Positions 21,430 to 33,500 of a stretch of DNA of 64,000 nucleotides are shown here, one piece after another. Each line of letters opens with the position of its first letter. Position 1 is the stretch's first letter. This DNA comes from Plicaturopsis crispa FD-325 SS-3 (Eukaryota > Basidiomycota > Agaricomycetes > Amylocorticiales > Amylocorticiaceae), in contig KN832555.1 in the NCBI GenBank assembly GCA_000827205.1, positions 1,737,170-1,801,169 of the forward strand. The letters are read 5' to 3'. Under the pieces are notes generated by a model. It saw only the letters and a program-made list of their open reading frames with translations, did not search any database and was not told the DNA's origin. Position numbers and translations under genes: made by a program.

Positions 21430-24132
21430 TTACTGGTACTGGATGGAATCAATATCGATAAGAGGGCCCTCCTTGACCTCCTCGCGAGCCGCGCGACGTC
21501 TCTCTTTGGCGATGGCCTTCTCCTGCTTGGATGTTTGTTTAGATTTCTTGTCGTATCGACCCTGTAACCAACCTTATCAGAAAAGGCGACTTGTGCAGTG
21601 TGCCGTCGAGCCACTTACTTGTGCGCCATGTCTTAGCCTAGATATGATGTTGGAAGCCTCGCCTTTGGTTAGGCTCGATAACCTCTTATCGAGTGGAGCA
21701 GCTTGGCCTCTCGCTATGTCCTCTATAGAGCTGCGCTTGCTCCAGCGCTTTTTCACGAATGCTACCTGGCTAGGCGATGCAGGCGCTTTCCTCCAGTTTG
21801 CAGAACGTAGCAGTCTGGCGGTAGCTAAATGTCAGCACACAAAGTAGACTCATCCAATGCGAGAAAACAACGCACCCGAGTGCCATTGGTCCCCGAAGGA
21901 TTTTCCTTGCAGCATAAGTGTCACAGCCTCTCACAGCATCACTCAGGTCTATGGCCGTGAGCACGGGCCGACTGTGCATGAACGGCACTACTTTAAGATT
22001 CTTCGCGGTACCAACAGGCATGGCTGGGGTGTAATAAGCGGCGAAGTGTGCTTGGCGTTCACCGTCTGTTTTTACGGTTGAGAATGGTTCTGCTTCCACG
22101 GGAATGAAAATGCACGGACCTTCACTTGCAGGTACAGGTTCTATCCGTATATAACCCCTTCCAAGGCATTCAAGGACATATACGTCGTCGCCGCAGCCAA
22201 TCCATGCATTGCTGCTTAATTTCGAGATATGAGGAGCTCCAGAAGATCCATCGACGAGAGAAAATGGGTTTTCGTGATCAGTGTAAGTGACTGCCTTAGG
22301 GTCTGGGATGTCGTCCCTGCTATCTGGATGTAGCTGGGTCTCGTCTTTATCGCCGTCGATAAGCTCTGCTGCTCGCTTCTCGAGCGATTCAATGGTTTCG
22401 TCTACAAACAAGTTAGCGACGAAATGAGGTTGCCGGTCGCATAGCTTACTGTCAACGATTTCGCTCGGGTCAAGGCCGAACAAAGTAGGCGTAGAAATGA
22501 CACCGGCGACTCGACTGGTACTGTCAACAAAGTCGATGATTTGGCAATCCTCTTTGCCTGTGGCAGGAGAAAGTCGCATGCCACGTCCGATCTGCACCGA
22601 GGCATGATAAGCAAACTACATTCCCAAATTTGGCATGTGCTAAATACCATCTGCGCAAAGATGTTGCGTGAACGAGTGGGCCGGGCGACAACAACGCAAT
22701 CAATATTAGGGATATCAGCACCCTCAGTCAGGATTGCTGGGAGAGACACAGTCAGACCAAGACCCAAAGTGGGGAATGCGATTTACTGACCACAGTTAAC
22801 GAGGACGGGAAACTGGCCATCTTTGAAAGCGCTGACTAGGGCTCTCCGTTCGGCGGCAGGTGTGCCAGAAAACAAGTAGCGCGCATCGATGCCGAATTCT
22901 CGAAATGTATTCGTCAGCGCTCTTACATGCGCGATATTGACGCAGAATACCAGGGTCGACTTGCGCGATGCTTACGGTAGGGAATGTTAGCTAGAGCACA
23001 CTAACAGATAGATAGACGACAGAGAGACCTACCCGCCCGATCGAGCCAAGCCCGTACTACCAGTTTGTTCACTGTCGATGTATTTATGACATGGGCGAGA
23101 CTTGTTGCGTTGAAGTCACCCGTGCGGGAGTTAACAGTGACCTCTTTGAGATTGATATTTGCTTTGACGGACGTGAATCGCACATCGCAGAGCCTTCGGA
23201 GACACTACTGTCAGCGCATTGCACGTCGGGAAGAGTTGAGTGACTCACCATTGTTCTCGTATCATCTCGATAAAATCTCGATGGTATACTATGCGCTCGA
23301 AGACTGAGCCAAGAGCAAGACCATCGTGACGACTGAAGGTTGCTGAGAATCCAATGATGGGTATCCTGTGAGGCAACGCAGGAGGTTGGAAAGCTTCGTC
23401 GGGATTCCGTATTGCAGGGTCAAAATTAGATAAAAGGCGGCGATAACTGGGGTAGCCTTGTGAGGAAGGGTTTGACGGAAAAAGCAAAAGAAAGTGTGCA
23501 TACGACGGAGCGGCAGCATGGTGTGCTTCATCAATTATGATAGCCTTGAGGTTGGCAGGATCAAACTTTGTAATCCGTTGAGTCTGAAGCAGCGTTTGGT
23601 AGGTCGCAACCGTTCTAAATATGTGTACTAGAGTTATCAGCAGCAGGGAAGGCGGAGATGGTGTCCACGTACACGTCTGCGAGGCCTGAGGTCCTATGCT
23701 TGACACCTTGTTCGATTTCCACATGCCACTCGGGGAAGAGACTCTCGGCTTGGGCAGCAGCTTGCCTTGCGAGCTCGATGCTGTTCACTATGATCAAAGA
23801 ACGCGTCGCCTTTGGATTATTTTTCGGCGGTGCGATACGCGACAGAAGGGATATGAAGACCGTTGTCTGTAGAACGCGTCGTTGAGTGCCTACTGAACCA
23901 AGACAACAGCAAGGCTTACCTTGCCGGAACCAGTTGGCAGAGACACGCCGATACGAGAAGCTCCTGCGTCAAGTGCATCTGCGCAGGCGTCGAGACAGCG
24001 CTCCTGGTACGGACGCAACACGACAGGCGACGACGGTGCGGCTGAGCTACTGCAACGAAATTTGGGAGCTAGAATCGCTCGTAGACCACGCCGATATTGT
24101 CTGAAAGCTGGCGGGCGCGAAAGCCATCGCAT
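21430..24132 (-). CDS. IRC3: Mitochondrial DEAD/DEAH-type helicase, IRC3 family
   Basis: Superfamily 2 ATP-dependent helicase; yeast Irc3 acts on mitochondrial DNA. The start [20 protein letters not shown] is basic and arginine-rich, fitting a mitochondrial presequence. Helicase motifs in order: [20 protein letters not shown] (Walker A), [30 protein letters not shown] (DEAH box), [11 protein letters not shown] (SAT motif), [37 protein letters not shown], and [15 protein letters not shown] (motif VI, joined across an intron). The C-terminal part ([20 protein letters not shown] and following) is typical of Irc3 relatives. The last exons read [20 protein letters not shown] and end DIDSIQYQ at 21430. 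At least eight short introns. It ends close to the PsuG-PsuK gene, tail to tail. Confidence 0.85.
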
Positions 24133-24534
24133 TAGCCCAACATTGACCAGGACAGTGTATGCTGTTTAGTATATAGTGAAAGAGATCGTGCTGCCGTACG
24201 TCTACACTGTGGTTCGTGCGTACACATTACTCACACGTCTGAGATAGTTCCATGCCTCACTCAAATATTGATTCCTTTTCAAACTTTCACCGTCGACGAT
24301 CTCAGCGTAGTCAAACTTTGAGTGCGCCGCAGAAAGTGCCTTCGTTCAAGAGATGGTATTCCGCTGTATGTACCCAAGTCTTTAGGCAGAGCATTACAGC
24401 CCCGCGGAGAGCGATATGATGATAAAGGGAATAATAACCAGAAAGTCTAAACGAGGAACAGAGCTCGAGGAAAGCGCGCAAGAAAATGACAGGATATGAT
24501 ATGCCGCTGGTAAATAACATGTTCCCGACATCAT
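24133..24534. other. Intergenic: IRC3 promoter and ADP/ATP carrier 3' flank
   Basis: No gene is supported in this 400-base stretch between two minus-strand genes. The carrier's 3' untranslated region probably occupies the right part. Confidence 0.5.
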
Positions 24535-25799
24535 TTAACCGGATCCACCGGAGTAGACCTTGCCGAACATGACCTCCTGGAGCTTGTCGTACAGGGAGAG
24601 CACACCAGCACCGGCAACACCACGGAGAATGTTGGCAGCAGCACCCTTGAAGAGCGACTTGACACCCTCCTTGGCGACGATCTGGAGAATGATTTGTAAG
24701 TACAAGGTTGAGGCATGACGTGTCAGACTGTAACATACCTGCGAACCGGCGTCGAACATGGACTTGTAGTGAACACCGCCCCCAGACGTCATCATCATGC
24801 GACGACGGATAGTGTCCAGGGGGTAAGAAGCAAGACCGGCACCGATGGTGACACCCCAACCGAGAGCGAAGGAGGCCAAGAACGAACCCTCGAGGGCACC
24901 GACAAGGACGACGGGCTCTGATAAAGAAGGTCAGAAAAACGCGCATAAAACAAAGTGGGCAAGACGCACTAAGGGAGTCGTAGACACCGAAGTAGAGACC
25001 ACGGTAGACGATGATACCAGCGACGGACGGGACGAATCCACGGTAGAGACCAGCGATACCATCGGATGCGAGGGTCTTCTTGTAGACGTCCACGAGACCG
25101 TTGAATTGACGGGCTCCTCCACCCTTCGACGACTTAGCGTCGTTGGCGAGACGAGTACGTGCGTAGTCGAGGGAGTAGACGAAGAGCAACGACGAGGCAC
25201 CAGCGGCACCACCGGAGGCAACGTTACCACCGAACCACTTCCAGTAACCCTCAGACTTCTTGAAACCGAAAAGCGATTTGAAGTAGTCCTCTACAGCGGT
25301 GGTCAGCAGGAGAGAAGTCGCGTCGAAGCAAGTCACGTACTGAAGGCGAAGTTAAGCGCCTGGGTAGGGAAGTAACGGATGACGTTGGCGGTGTTTCCTC
25401 TCCAGAGGGAGACGAGACCCTCGTCAGCGTACGTGCGGGTGAACGCGTCAGAGATACCCTTGTAAGGGGTAGCAAGACGGCCCTGCTTGATCTGAAGGAA
25501 AAATAAATGTGAGTGCCAGCACATCACGCGAGGACGCCTGATATGCGCACCATCTCATCCTGGTTCTGAATAAGGAGCTTGATCCGCTCAATGGGCGCAG
25601 CAGACGTTTTTGCGACGGCCTATGAAGAATAAGTAAGCGTCGTGCCAGCGACATAAAGCTAAAGCACTTACAGCGGAGACACCACCCATGAGGAAATCGA
25701 CTGTTCGCGACGCCAATGATTAGCTTCGCCGCGCGACGACAAGACTGGATACGCACTGGCAAATTCCTTGGGGGACTTGACCTTCTTGTTTTCGGCCAT
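24535..25799 (-). CDS. AAC: Mitochondrial ADP/ATP carrier
   Basis: Exchanges cytosolic ADP for matrix ATP across the mitochondrial inner membrane. The start [14 protein letters not shown] is followed by three mitochondrial-carrier repeats. Repeat 1 is [20 protein letters not shown] with [13 protein letters not shown]. Repeat 2 is [20 protein letters not shown]. Repeat 3 is [19 protein letters not shown], which contains the RRRMMM signature specific to ADP/ATP carriers. [20 protein letters not shown] is another hallmark. The end is [12 protein letters not shown] and stop at 24535. Six short introns interrupt the gene, the first after only 14 codons. Codon use is strongly biased to C- and G-ending codons, as expected for a highly expressed gene. 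The start follows a purine-rich (minus strand CT-rich) leader. Confidence 0.95.
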
Positions 25800-26129
25800 T
25801 TTGACGAGGAGAGAGGGCGGGGGAGGGGGAAGTGAGTGGTGGTTGGGTGGAAGGTGTTGATCAAAAGCAAGAGCCGTGAAAAAAGTCGGTAAAAGTACTG
25901 CTCGGGTCGGAAGGACCCGGAAAGTTTGAACACCGCCAATTATCACCGACGCTCGAACGCACGGGCCGACAGCACCCACGCCTCCGCGCGTCAGTATAAA
26001 TTACGAGTGTTGCGAGTGGGCGGCGGTACGTGGACGAGTAAAATGCATTCATTATGGCAGACAAAAGTACGCGTAAAAAGTCACAAGAAAGCCCCATAAT
26101 TAACGAGAGAGAAAACGAGATCACTGCCG
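25800..26129. other. Intergenic: ADP/ATP carrier promoter and SUMO ligase 3' flank
   Basis: No gene is supported. On the minus strand the 60 bases before the carrier ATG are a long C/T-rich tract (CCCCCTCCCCCGCCCTCTCT region), typical of strong fungal promoters. Confidence 0.5.
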
Positions 26130-28702
26130 TCACGACCACCGATTCGCACTCGACGAACCGGCAGCGGGGTATCGAGAGACGTACGGCGAAGCATGAGGAT
26201 TGAGTGGACCCCCATTGGGGCGCGGAGGTGGAGTATAAGTCGAGCGAGGAATACGGCTCGTACCCTCGTCCGGATATGGGCCGCGATAACGCGTCGCGGT
26301 GGGAGAGCGCGACATGTCTTGCGGGTAGCCCGTTGGCGTGTACGGGCGACGATAAGGGTCAGGCGAGCCCGACGCCGAGGGCTCGCTCGCATGGTGTTGG
26401 CCATTGACAGCGCGTTGAACGGTAAGAGGGACTACATCTGTCCTTGACTTCTTCCATATTTGCTCTGTCGGCGAACCAAGGGCGTCTGGCGCCTTCCTCT
26501 TCCCTGCGCGACCCGTCGTTGGAGGCTCGTCGTCGTCGTCAGAATCGAGCGTCAGGTCGATAACACCACCGCCTCGTTTTGGCGGCGGAGGTCGGAGAGC
26601 AGATGACCCGCTTGCAGCCGATGGTGATAGCTCTCTTTTCACCCGTCCCTCATCCTCGTCTTCATCGTCCGAGTCGAGTATGAGAATCTCAACATCAGGC
26701 GCCTTCGCCTTGCCGTTCTTATCGGCTGATTTGGATGGGGATGGCTTTGGCGGAACAGGAGGCTTCACAGCGGGCGCCAGCGGTGGGTGCGCGGCTTTCC
26801 ACGCCGCGGAGGCGTATTTGTTGTCGGGTGTATGCCACTGGCCATCAGCCTCTACGATAATGTCTTCGATGCTTTCGGGGCTTTGCTTCAGAATTTCGTC
26901 GAAGTAGCTAGGGTTCAATTGGTCAGGACAGTCAAATATTTCAGATAGTCACATTAACGCACCCGTCAATAATGAGGTCCTCGTAATCAAGAACCCTTTC
27001 ACAAACGGGACATAACCACGTTGTAGTTTGCTCCATTACGGAGAACCACGACGTGGCGTCAAAACATTGGGGATGTACGCATTTTGACGACCGACACGGG
27101 GTATTGATCCGAGTGAAACTCAACTGTTCGGACACGAAAGTGAGTGGTAAGTGGGCGTGCCATCTTGAGAGCGAAGTAGATACGTACAGGGCATTTTAAA
27201 GACATCTTCTGGGGCCCCGGAACAATATCGTCATCCTCTTCAAGAGTTGCGATCACTGTACGAGGGATGGTTAGAGTGGATAAGCTAGATTTGACCCAAA
27301 TATATTTACTCTTTCCCTGGACGTCGCTGCTACTGCGGTACTTCCCCTTCTTCATTTTCTCCACCAACTCGTCTACAGTAGTCACTTCGACGAGCATAAC
27401 AACCAGATAGAATTTCTAGAGATAATGTCAGTTTCTGTGTAATAACGCTTCGATGGTGCGCACCTTGGGTGTTATAGGCTGTTGGCTGTTCACATACACC
27501 ATTTCGACTCGATTCGCGGTGACGGGGCTACGCCTAACCGTCGTCCCCAAGTTGGCCGGCGGGGCCGTTCCGGGTTTCTTCTTCAGCCCTTTGAGATTTG
27601 CTGAAAGCTGCACTTGATTAACGCGGACTTCGCAGGTAGCTGGGAACTCGATGGGACATGGGCCCGTTTGGGTCCTGAACGCATGCGGACCAGCATTGTA
27701 GAAAAGCGAAGATGTGCAGAAAAGGCGGAGTTGGTATTTTTGACTGCGCCGTAGGTTAGCAGAAGAAACAATATGGCAGTGCATGGGCGTTACCTCTTCG
27801 ATTCTAATTTAGCTATTTGATCATTAGTTAAGGTGAATGACACCGTTTGCTGCTTTCTATCGCTAGCGTTGGTCGATTCTAACGCGGAAGGTAAGTTCTC
27901 TGCATCAAGTTGGAAGATGTCATGCTAGCGTGCGCACCTGGGCATTCAATGACAGGTGAAACGGCCTGGTCAACTTGGAAAAAGGGCGATGGCTTGAAGC
28001 GTATTGCTGGACACCATACTATTAGGACTTTGGATTCGGCAGCTCTGCAAACAGCACTTACGAGGTTTAGATCCGCCGGAACTAGACGCGGCCGCCGGGG
28101 TGGAAGGAATCGCTTTGCGTGGTGGGGCGTATGGATCATAGCGTGCGATGCCACCTGCAGGTATACCAGTCGTGAGACCGTAACCTGTGGGCTTGGCAGA
28201 GGGGCTAGAATATGCGTTGTAGGAAGATGCAGCAGAGGCGGTGTTTGCCCCAATCATTCTGCTAGGGCTATACCTGCGGGAGTGGCAAGTCAGCATCGAT
28301 GTTTCCGAGCTGTACACGGTGTCCTAACGAGCCAGAACGACGCGCAATAAGTTGCCCGAGTGAAAGAGAGGGCACGTACGATCCCGTGTTTCGAACTTGC
28401 AATAGAACGGCTTTTGCCCTTCTCCACGCCTCGACGTTATTATGCTGTTTCCAGTGCTCCAATTGCACAGTAATGCGATCTATGAGGTCCTGTTTCTTGC
28501 CCGACTTGAAGAAATTAGTCTGGCACTCGTCGTTCATGCCAGTGAGGATGTGTTTCAGTCTATCGACTGTGTTTTGCTTGACGCTGTGCCGCAGAGTCTG
28601 AAGAAATCGAAATGAGATTATTCCTTGTCGGTCGTTGTACCGACGTCAGGGGCGTTCCCTTTGACGCACCTCGAAATCTGACCAGATATCGTTGCTCGCC
28701 AT
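26130..28702 (-). CDS. Siz/PIAS-type SUMO E3 ligase
   Basis: Nuclear ligase that passes SUMO from Ubc9 to substrates. The first exon MASNDIWSDFE splices to a SAP-like DNA-binding helix pair (TLRHSVKQNTVDRLKHILTG, KSGKKQDLIDRITVQLEHWK). After a Ser/Pro/Tyr-rich linker comes a PINIT domain (RLFCTSSLFYNAGPHAFRTQ, CPIEFPATCEVRVNQVQLSA), here with PCPIEFP in place of the name-giving motif. The SP-RING follows: KMSLKCPLSFTRINTPCRSS, CVHPQCFDATSW and WLCPVCERVLDYEDLIIDGY, with the expected Cys/His zinc ligands. The C-terminal third is disordered and carries two SUMO-interaction motifs followed by acidic runs, VEILILDSDDEDEDE and VIDLTLDSDDDDE. The end is SSSANRWS at 26130. The gene starts 196 bases from divergent NUDC. 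Confidence 0.9.
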
Positions 28703-28898
28703 GAGATTTTAGATCAACTCCCAGCGAGAAAATACCACGGCGGCAACGAAGAGACAAGACAAGAAACGAACAGAGAACGAGAGAGCGAGCGTTTGCCGTG
28801 AAGGACACTTGGGCCGCGACAAGAAAAACACCGGAGAACGCACGTGAGTCTGGGCGCGGGTCGGGCGCCTCGGTTTCGCTCCTTGAACTCGAACCGCG

Positions 28899-29801
28899 AT
28901 GTCCACAGCAGACGAAGAATACGACAAACTGTCAAAGGAGGAAAGGGAAGTTCGAGACCAGGCGGATCGTGAGCGCGAGGCCAAGGAACAGGCTGGTGCG
29001 TGCTGTTTTAGTGCAGTACACTTGCCTTGCTCATCGATCAGCGCAGAGCTACCTTATACATGGCGGCAGGAACTCGGTGACGTCGACCTCGTCGTGCCTG
29101 TGCCAAAGGGAACGCGTGGAAAGGACCTAGTTGTAGTTCTTCAAAAGAAGAAGCTTAGCGTCGGCTTGAAAGGCAAGGACAAGATTCTTGACGGCGAGCT
29201 ATGTAAAGAAATCAAGGTCGAGGATAGTACATGGACGATCGGTCGGTTATATATGTTATTTCATTTGCAGTATACTCATATTGTTCTCAGAGGACCAGGA
29301 GGCTGTTCACATTCACCTTGAAAAGTTGAATCAGCAGACGTGGTGGGAGAACGTCCTCACGCACCACCCAAAAATCGATACCCGCAAGATCCAACCGGAA
29401 AATAGCAAACTGAGCGATTTGGACGGTGAAACTAGGTTAGTTATTCCATGTGCTAACCGCTCGCCATATCTAATAGGATGGCAGGGGTATGGTCGAAAAG
29501 ATGATGGTACGTCCGTATAAACTGCTGGTCTGCCCACTAAGTCAACTCTCAACCGTCGTTAGTTCGATAATCAGCAAAAGGTGCGTCGTGTCTGTTTTCA
29601 CGAAGACGTGAAAAAGACTTACTTGCAATCTCATAGCAAATGGGCAAACCGACTTCCGATGAGATGAAGAAGCTGGAGGCAAGAATTCTCAATTCTTCTC
29701 ATAAACACTGATTCTCAAGCTTAGGACATCGCGTGTAGACTCTCAAGAAATTCCAAGCACAGCATCCTGAGCTTGATTTTTCGAATGCTAAAATCTCTTG
29801 A
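28899..29801 (+). CDS. NUDC: Nuclear movement protein NudC
   Basis: Dynein-pathway and Hsp90-linked chaperone with a CS (p23-like) domain, cytosolic. The N-terminal charged helix is [20 protein letters not shown]. The CS domain reads [38 protein letters not shown] and [20 protein letters not shown]. The conserved C-terminus [14 protein letters not shown] joins to GMVEKMM, then an 18-base exon (29563-29580, FDNQQK), then [14 protein letters not shown] (29637-29678). The last intron (29679-29738) has a GC donor (GAG|GCAAGA) and no GT alternative nearby. It joins to [20 protein letters not shown] and stop. All motifs match animal and fungal NudC. The hAT transposon begins 28 bases after the stop codon. 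Confidence 0.92.
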
Positions 29802-29821
29802 AGGTGTGTTTCACCGTTCTC

Positions 29822-29829
29822 TCTCTATG
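29822..29829. repeat. Left target-site duplication of the hAT element
   Basis: TCTCTATG directly before the left inverted repeat is repeated exactly at 34184-34191. An 8-base duplication is the hallmark of hAT insertion. Confidence 0.93.
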
Positions 29830-29850
29830 TAGTGTTGCCGCGGTGTGAAG
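29830..29850. repeat. Left terminal inverted repeat of the hAT element
   Basis: Twenty-one bases perfectly complementary in inverted order to 34163-34183. The left copy begins with TAGTGTTGCC, close to the terminal sequences common in hAT elements. Confidence 0.93.
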
Positions 29851-30484
29851 CGACTTTGAAGTGTACATCAAATCACTTCAATATTTTCGCATCCCGACCA
29901 CATTGATGTGGCTTTGAAGTCGCTTTGAAGTGCCACGCGAGCCCACGCGATGAGGCTGTGACTACCGTAAGTGGAAGACAATGCGAAACTACGGCAAGCG
30001 ATCTCGGGCAAGCGATCGTTCAACGTCTCGCAATCTCTCGACTTTGCTTCAGACGAACATCCATAGGATTACCGCTGGACTGTGCCAACTGCATCGCTTT
30101 CATAGTCTTCTCGTATCTCCGTGCCCTTTTTGGCTCCCCGCTATATAAGAATTTCGAAAATCCAATTTTGCGACGCGCGTCGCGTCGCGTCGCGCACGCA
30201 ACTTGCAGACGCGTTTTGGCCAATGCACGCGTACTTAAGACGATCCTTGGAACGCCGGGTAGCTTGCCCACTTTGCAATGACGGTATTACGGTGAGCTCT
30301 GAACCATATAGCCTCCTCGTAGTCTGACTTAGCATTGGCTCCAGAGTATTTCCAATAAAACACATATCGGATGTTTTCCCCGCCGCACACCCTCGTTACA
30401 CTCGTCCTTGCAATATCCGAAGCGCGCACAGACTACATAGCAACAAATTCGTTGCAAAAACGAGGCAAATCGGACGACTGGATG

Positions 30485-30492
30485 TATATAAG
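30485..30492 (+). promoter_or_regulatory. TATA box of the transposase gene
   Basis: TATATAAG lies about 55 bases before the transposase start codon, within the element. The spacing fits a core promoter. Confidence 0.5.
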
Positions 30493-30542
30493 TACAGGTG
30501 AGAGGTCCGATACCTCCTACAATTTTCCACCGCATTTCGACC

Positions 30543-33500
30543 ATGTCCTACCCAATCTCCTTCTGCGTATACTGTCGACAACCTGCTAATTCTTGCATCT
30601 GTAAGGACTTTGCAGCACCTTACCCCCCTATGGCTCCGCCCTCGGCAGCCTACTCTGGCATTCCGATGTACCCTCCATATGCGCCGTACGGCCCACCCTC
30701 GAACGCCCAAAATCACATCCCATTCCCCACTCAGGGCTACCAGAATGCCCCCGCCAACAATCCTACGCCTTCCGCGACTTCGACTGGCCGGAAACGCGCA
30801 TCGGCAAGCACGAGCAGCGGGCCCGCACCAAAGCGAACAAGAACGACTAATGTTCCCACCGGTCCGTCTAAGGAGAATATGCCGCCTTCTCCCGCTGTCC
30901 CAGGGGTAGGCCCCTTCACTAACCATGCTGAATCGAGCTCGTCCAGCGGCGCGACGCGCGAAACTCCGGTACCGCCGCGTCCCGCTATCCTGAAGCCGAA
31001 GAAGATTAAAGCCGAGGGGAAGGCCGCCGCATCTGATGCATGGTGGTTTACGCGCCCCCTCAAATCGCGCGAGAAGCCCTCGGTCATGCCTAACGAAGGT
31101 ATCGAGGACTTCTCTCGCACAAAGCGCTCACGGAAAGAGTTTCCGTGGGTCGGCTGTCGTCTCTGCCCGTAAGTCCAATCCGTTTTTTGCGTTTGAATTA
31201 CTAAACAGTTCTACTTTCTATAGGCACGACAAATGGCACACCTGGGAGAATGGTGATGGCGTAGGAAACACTATTCGGAAGCACCTCAAAGCGCACCATC
31301 TCCACGAGTACAGGGCCATCGTCAAGGCCGAGAAGCTCAAGGGCTGGCAGACCATCGACGCCACCGCTGCACCTGACGCGACCGATTCCGAAGACACTGA
31401 AGAGTCCCGGCCTCCTTTCACGGTGGAGGGATTCATGAAGCGTCTCGTGAGGTGGATCGTCGTAGATGATCAGGTACGTCACCGCATTTGGCCTGTTCTC
31501 TTTTTCCGCACTGACATGTATACTAGTCCGTCGCGGTCATAGACTGCAAGGAGCTCCGCGATCTTCTCCTTTATCTGAACGAGGATCTCGGCGAAGGCGA
31601 CATCCCCCACCGTACCCAGCTTACTAAGCTGATATTCGAGAGCTACGAGCGTGAGCACAAGGCTATGGTCGAGGATATCAAGGTAAGTATGCCGTTTAAC
31701 CCCAGTCCATTTCATTAAACTAAATCATGTACACAAGTGCTCCCTCGGACGTGTCTCGTTCACCAGTGACATGTGGTCAGCACCAAACACCATGGCCAGT
31801 TACATGGCGATCACGGCACACTACGCGGCCTACGACCCGAATGGCGCGCTCGTGATCAAGAGCCGCCTCGTCGCCTTCCGCCATGTTGAAGGGAGCCACT
31901 CCGGAGCTCACATGGCCGATTATTTCATCCAAGTAGTCCGAGAGATTGGAGTGCTCGATAAGGTATTGATTGAATGGCTTGTACAATGATTCCTTCATTT
32001 TGTTCACAGTCCTTTCAGATTGGAATGATAACACTCGACAACGCGAGCACCTGTCATACAATGATGGAGGAACTCCAGTGGAAACTTCTCGAGCTGGATA
32101 TTCCATTTAGTGCAGAGGGAAACCGTGTTCGGTAAGTGCGGCCGCTGCCTCGTAAGGCATATACGATCTTTTACGACGCTAATGACATGCAATTAAAGGT
32201 GCTTCCCTCACGTCATCAACCTAGCTGTAAAAGCAGGCATTGATGCCCATACGAAGGTGACGGTGCCGCCACCCATGCCGCCATCATCTGTTCCGCCACC
32301 ATCTGTTCCGCCATCATCCGTGCCACCACCGTCAACAGGCCCAGCGGCGCCTACGAACGGCGCATCTGCTAGACAGTATGCGCAAGCGCTCGCAAATAAT
32401 CCCATCGCGTCCTGCCGTTCCCTTGTCGCGCAGTGCCGTGCTAGTGGCCAGCGTCGCGAAGACTTCGCCTCCTGCATCAAGGAGGGAAACGAGAGCGGCG
32501 CATTCAAGCTAAGTGTATGGCAGCTTCTTCGCGATGTGGACACCCGGTGGTCGTCTACCTTCTTTATGATGAATCGTGTTCTTGATCTTTATCCCGTAAG
32601 TCCGAGTCACTCATCGCACGTCTCTTCGCAACAAACTAACTTCAAGCGTGTAGGCTATCGATGCATACCTCTCAAAGACTAAACAGTCCGCGATCGCCCA
32701 CTACAAGTTAACAGCCGTTCAACTAGAAGTCCTCGAGGACATTTGCATCTTCCTCGCCATCCCCCACTCGGTTCAAGAGCTCTTATCGGGCCAGAAGACA
32801 CCGACACTCTCCGCTGTGCTCCCGGCTTATGAAGAACTCCTCGAGATGCTCAAGCTGTTCCGCGTACAGACACCACGGCTGGCCCATATGGCGGATGCGG
32901 CCATCGCTAAGATCGAGGAGTACGTCGCCCGATCGCGCAAGACTAAAATTTACGCGTTGGCCATGAGTAAGTCGTAGCTTATGTCTTCTTTCTAACTCAA
33001 GCTCATTGTCTGAAACTCAGTCATCAACCCGACGTCTAAACTTAGCTGGATCGAGGAACACTGGTCTAGTGAAGAGGCACAGGAGGCTCGAGAGAGTATG
33101 TACAAAGCTGTGCGTTCGTCCTGAGTCGTCTCCTTGTTTTCTTCTAACTGTTTCTTGCAGATGCTAGAGCACCAGCAAGCAAGCTCGTTGGTTGGCCCAG
33201 AACCCTCGCGTCGTGAGCCTGTGCTCGACTCGGGTGTGATCGCATCCAACTCCCTCCGACGCGGCCAGGCCAATGTTCAATTCATCAAAGCGCAGCTCAA
33301 GAACACCTCGTCATCTTCAAGCTTCGGTTCGAACGCTTCGGCCTCGAGCAGCGGAACGTCGCGTGGTACGCAAGAGACACCGGGGACGAGCACACCTATA
33401 GATACGCAGGCAGAGCTTCGCCGCAAAGCTGAGCGTGACAAGCACATCGCCCGGGAGGAGCTTCTCCGTTACACCGAGGATCGTCTTGTGACTGAAAACG

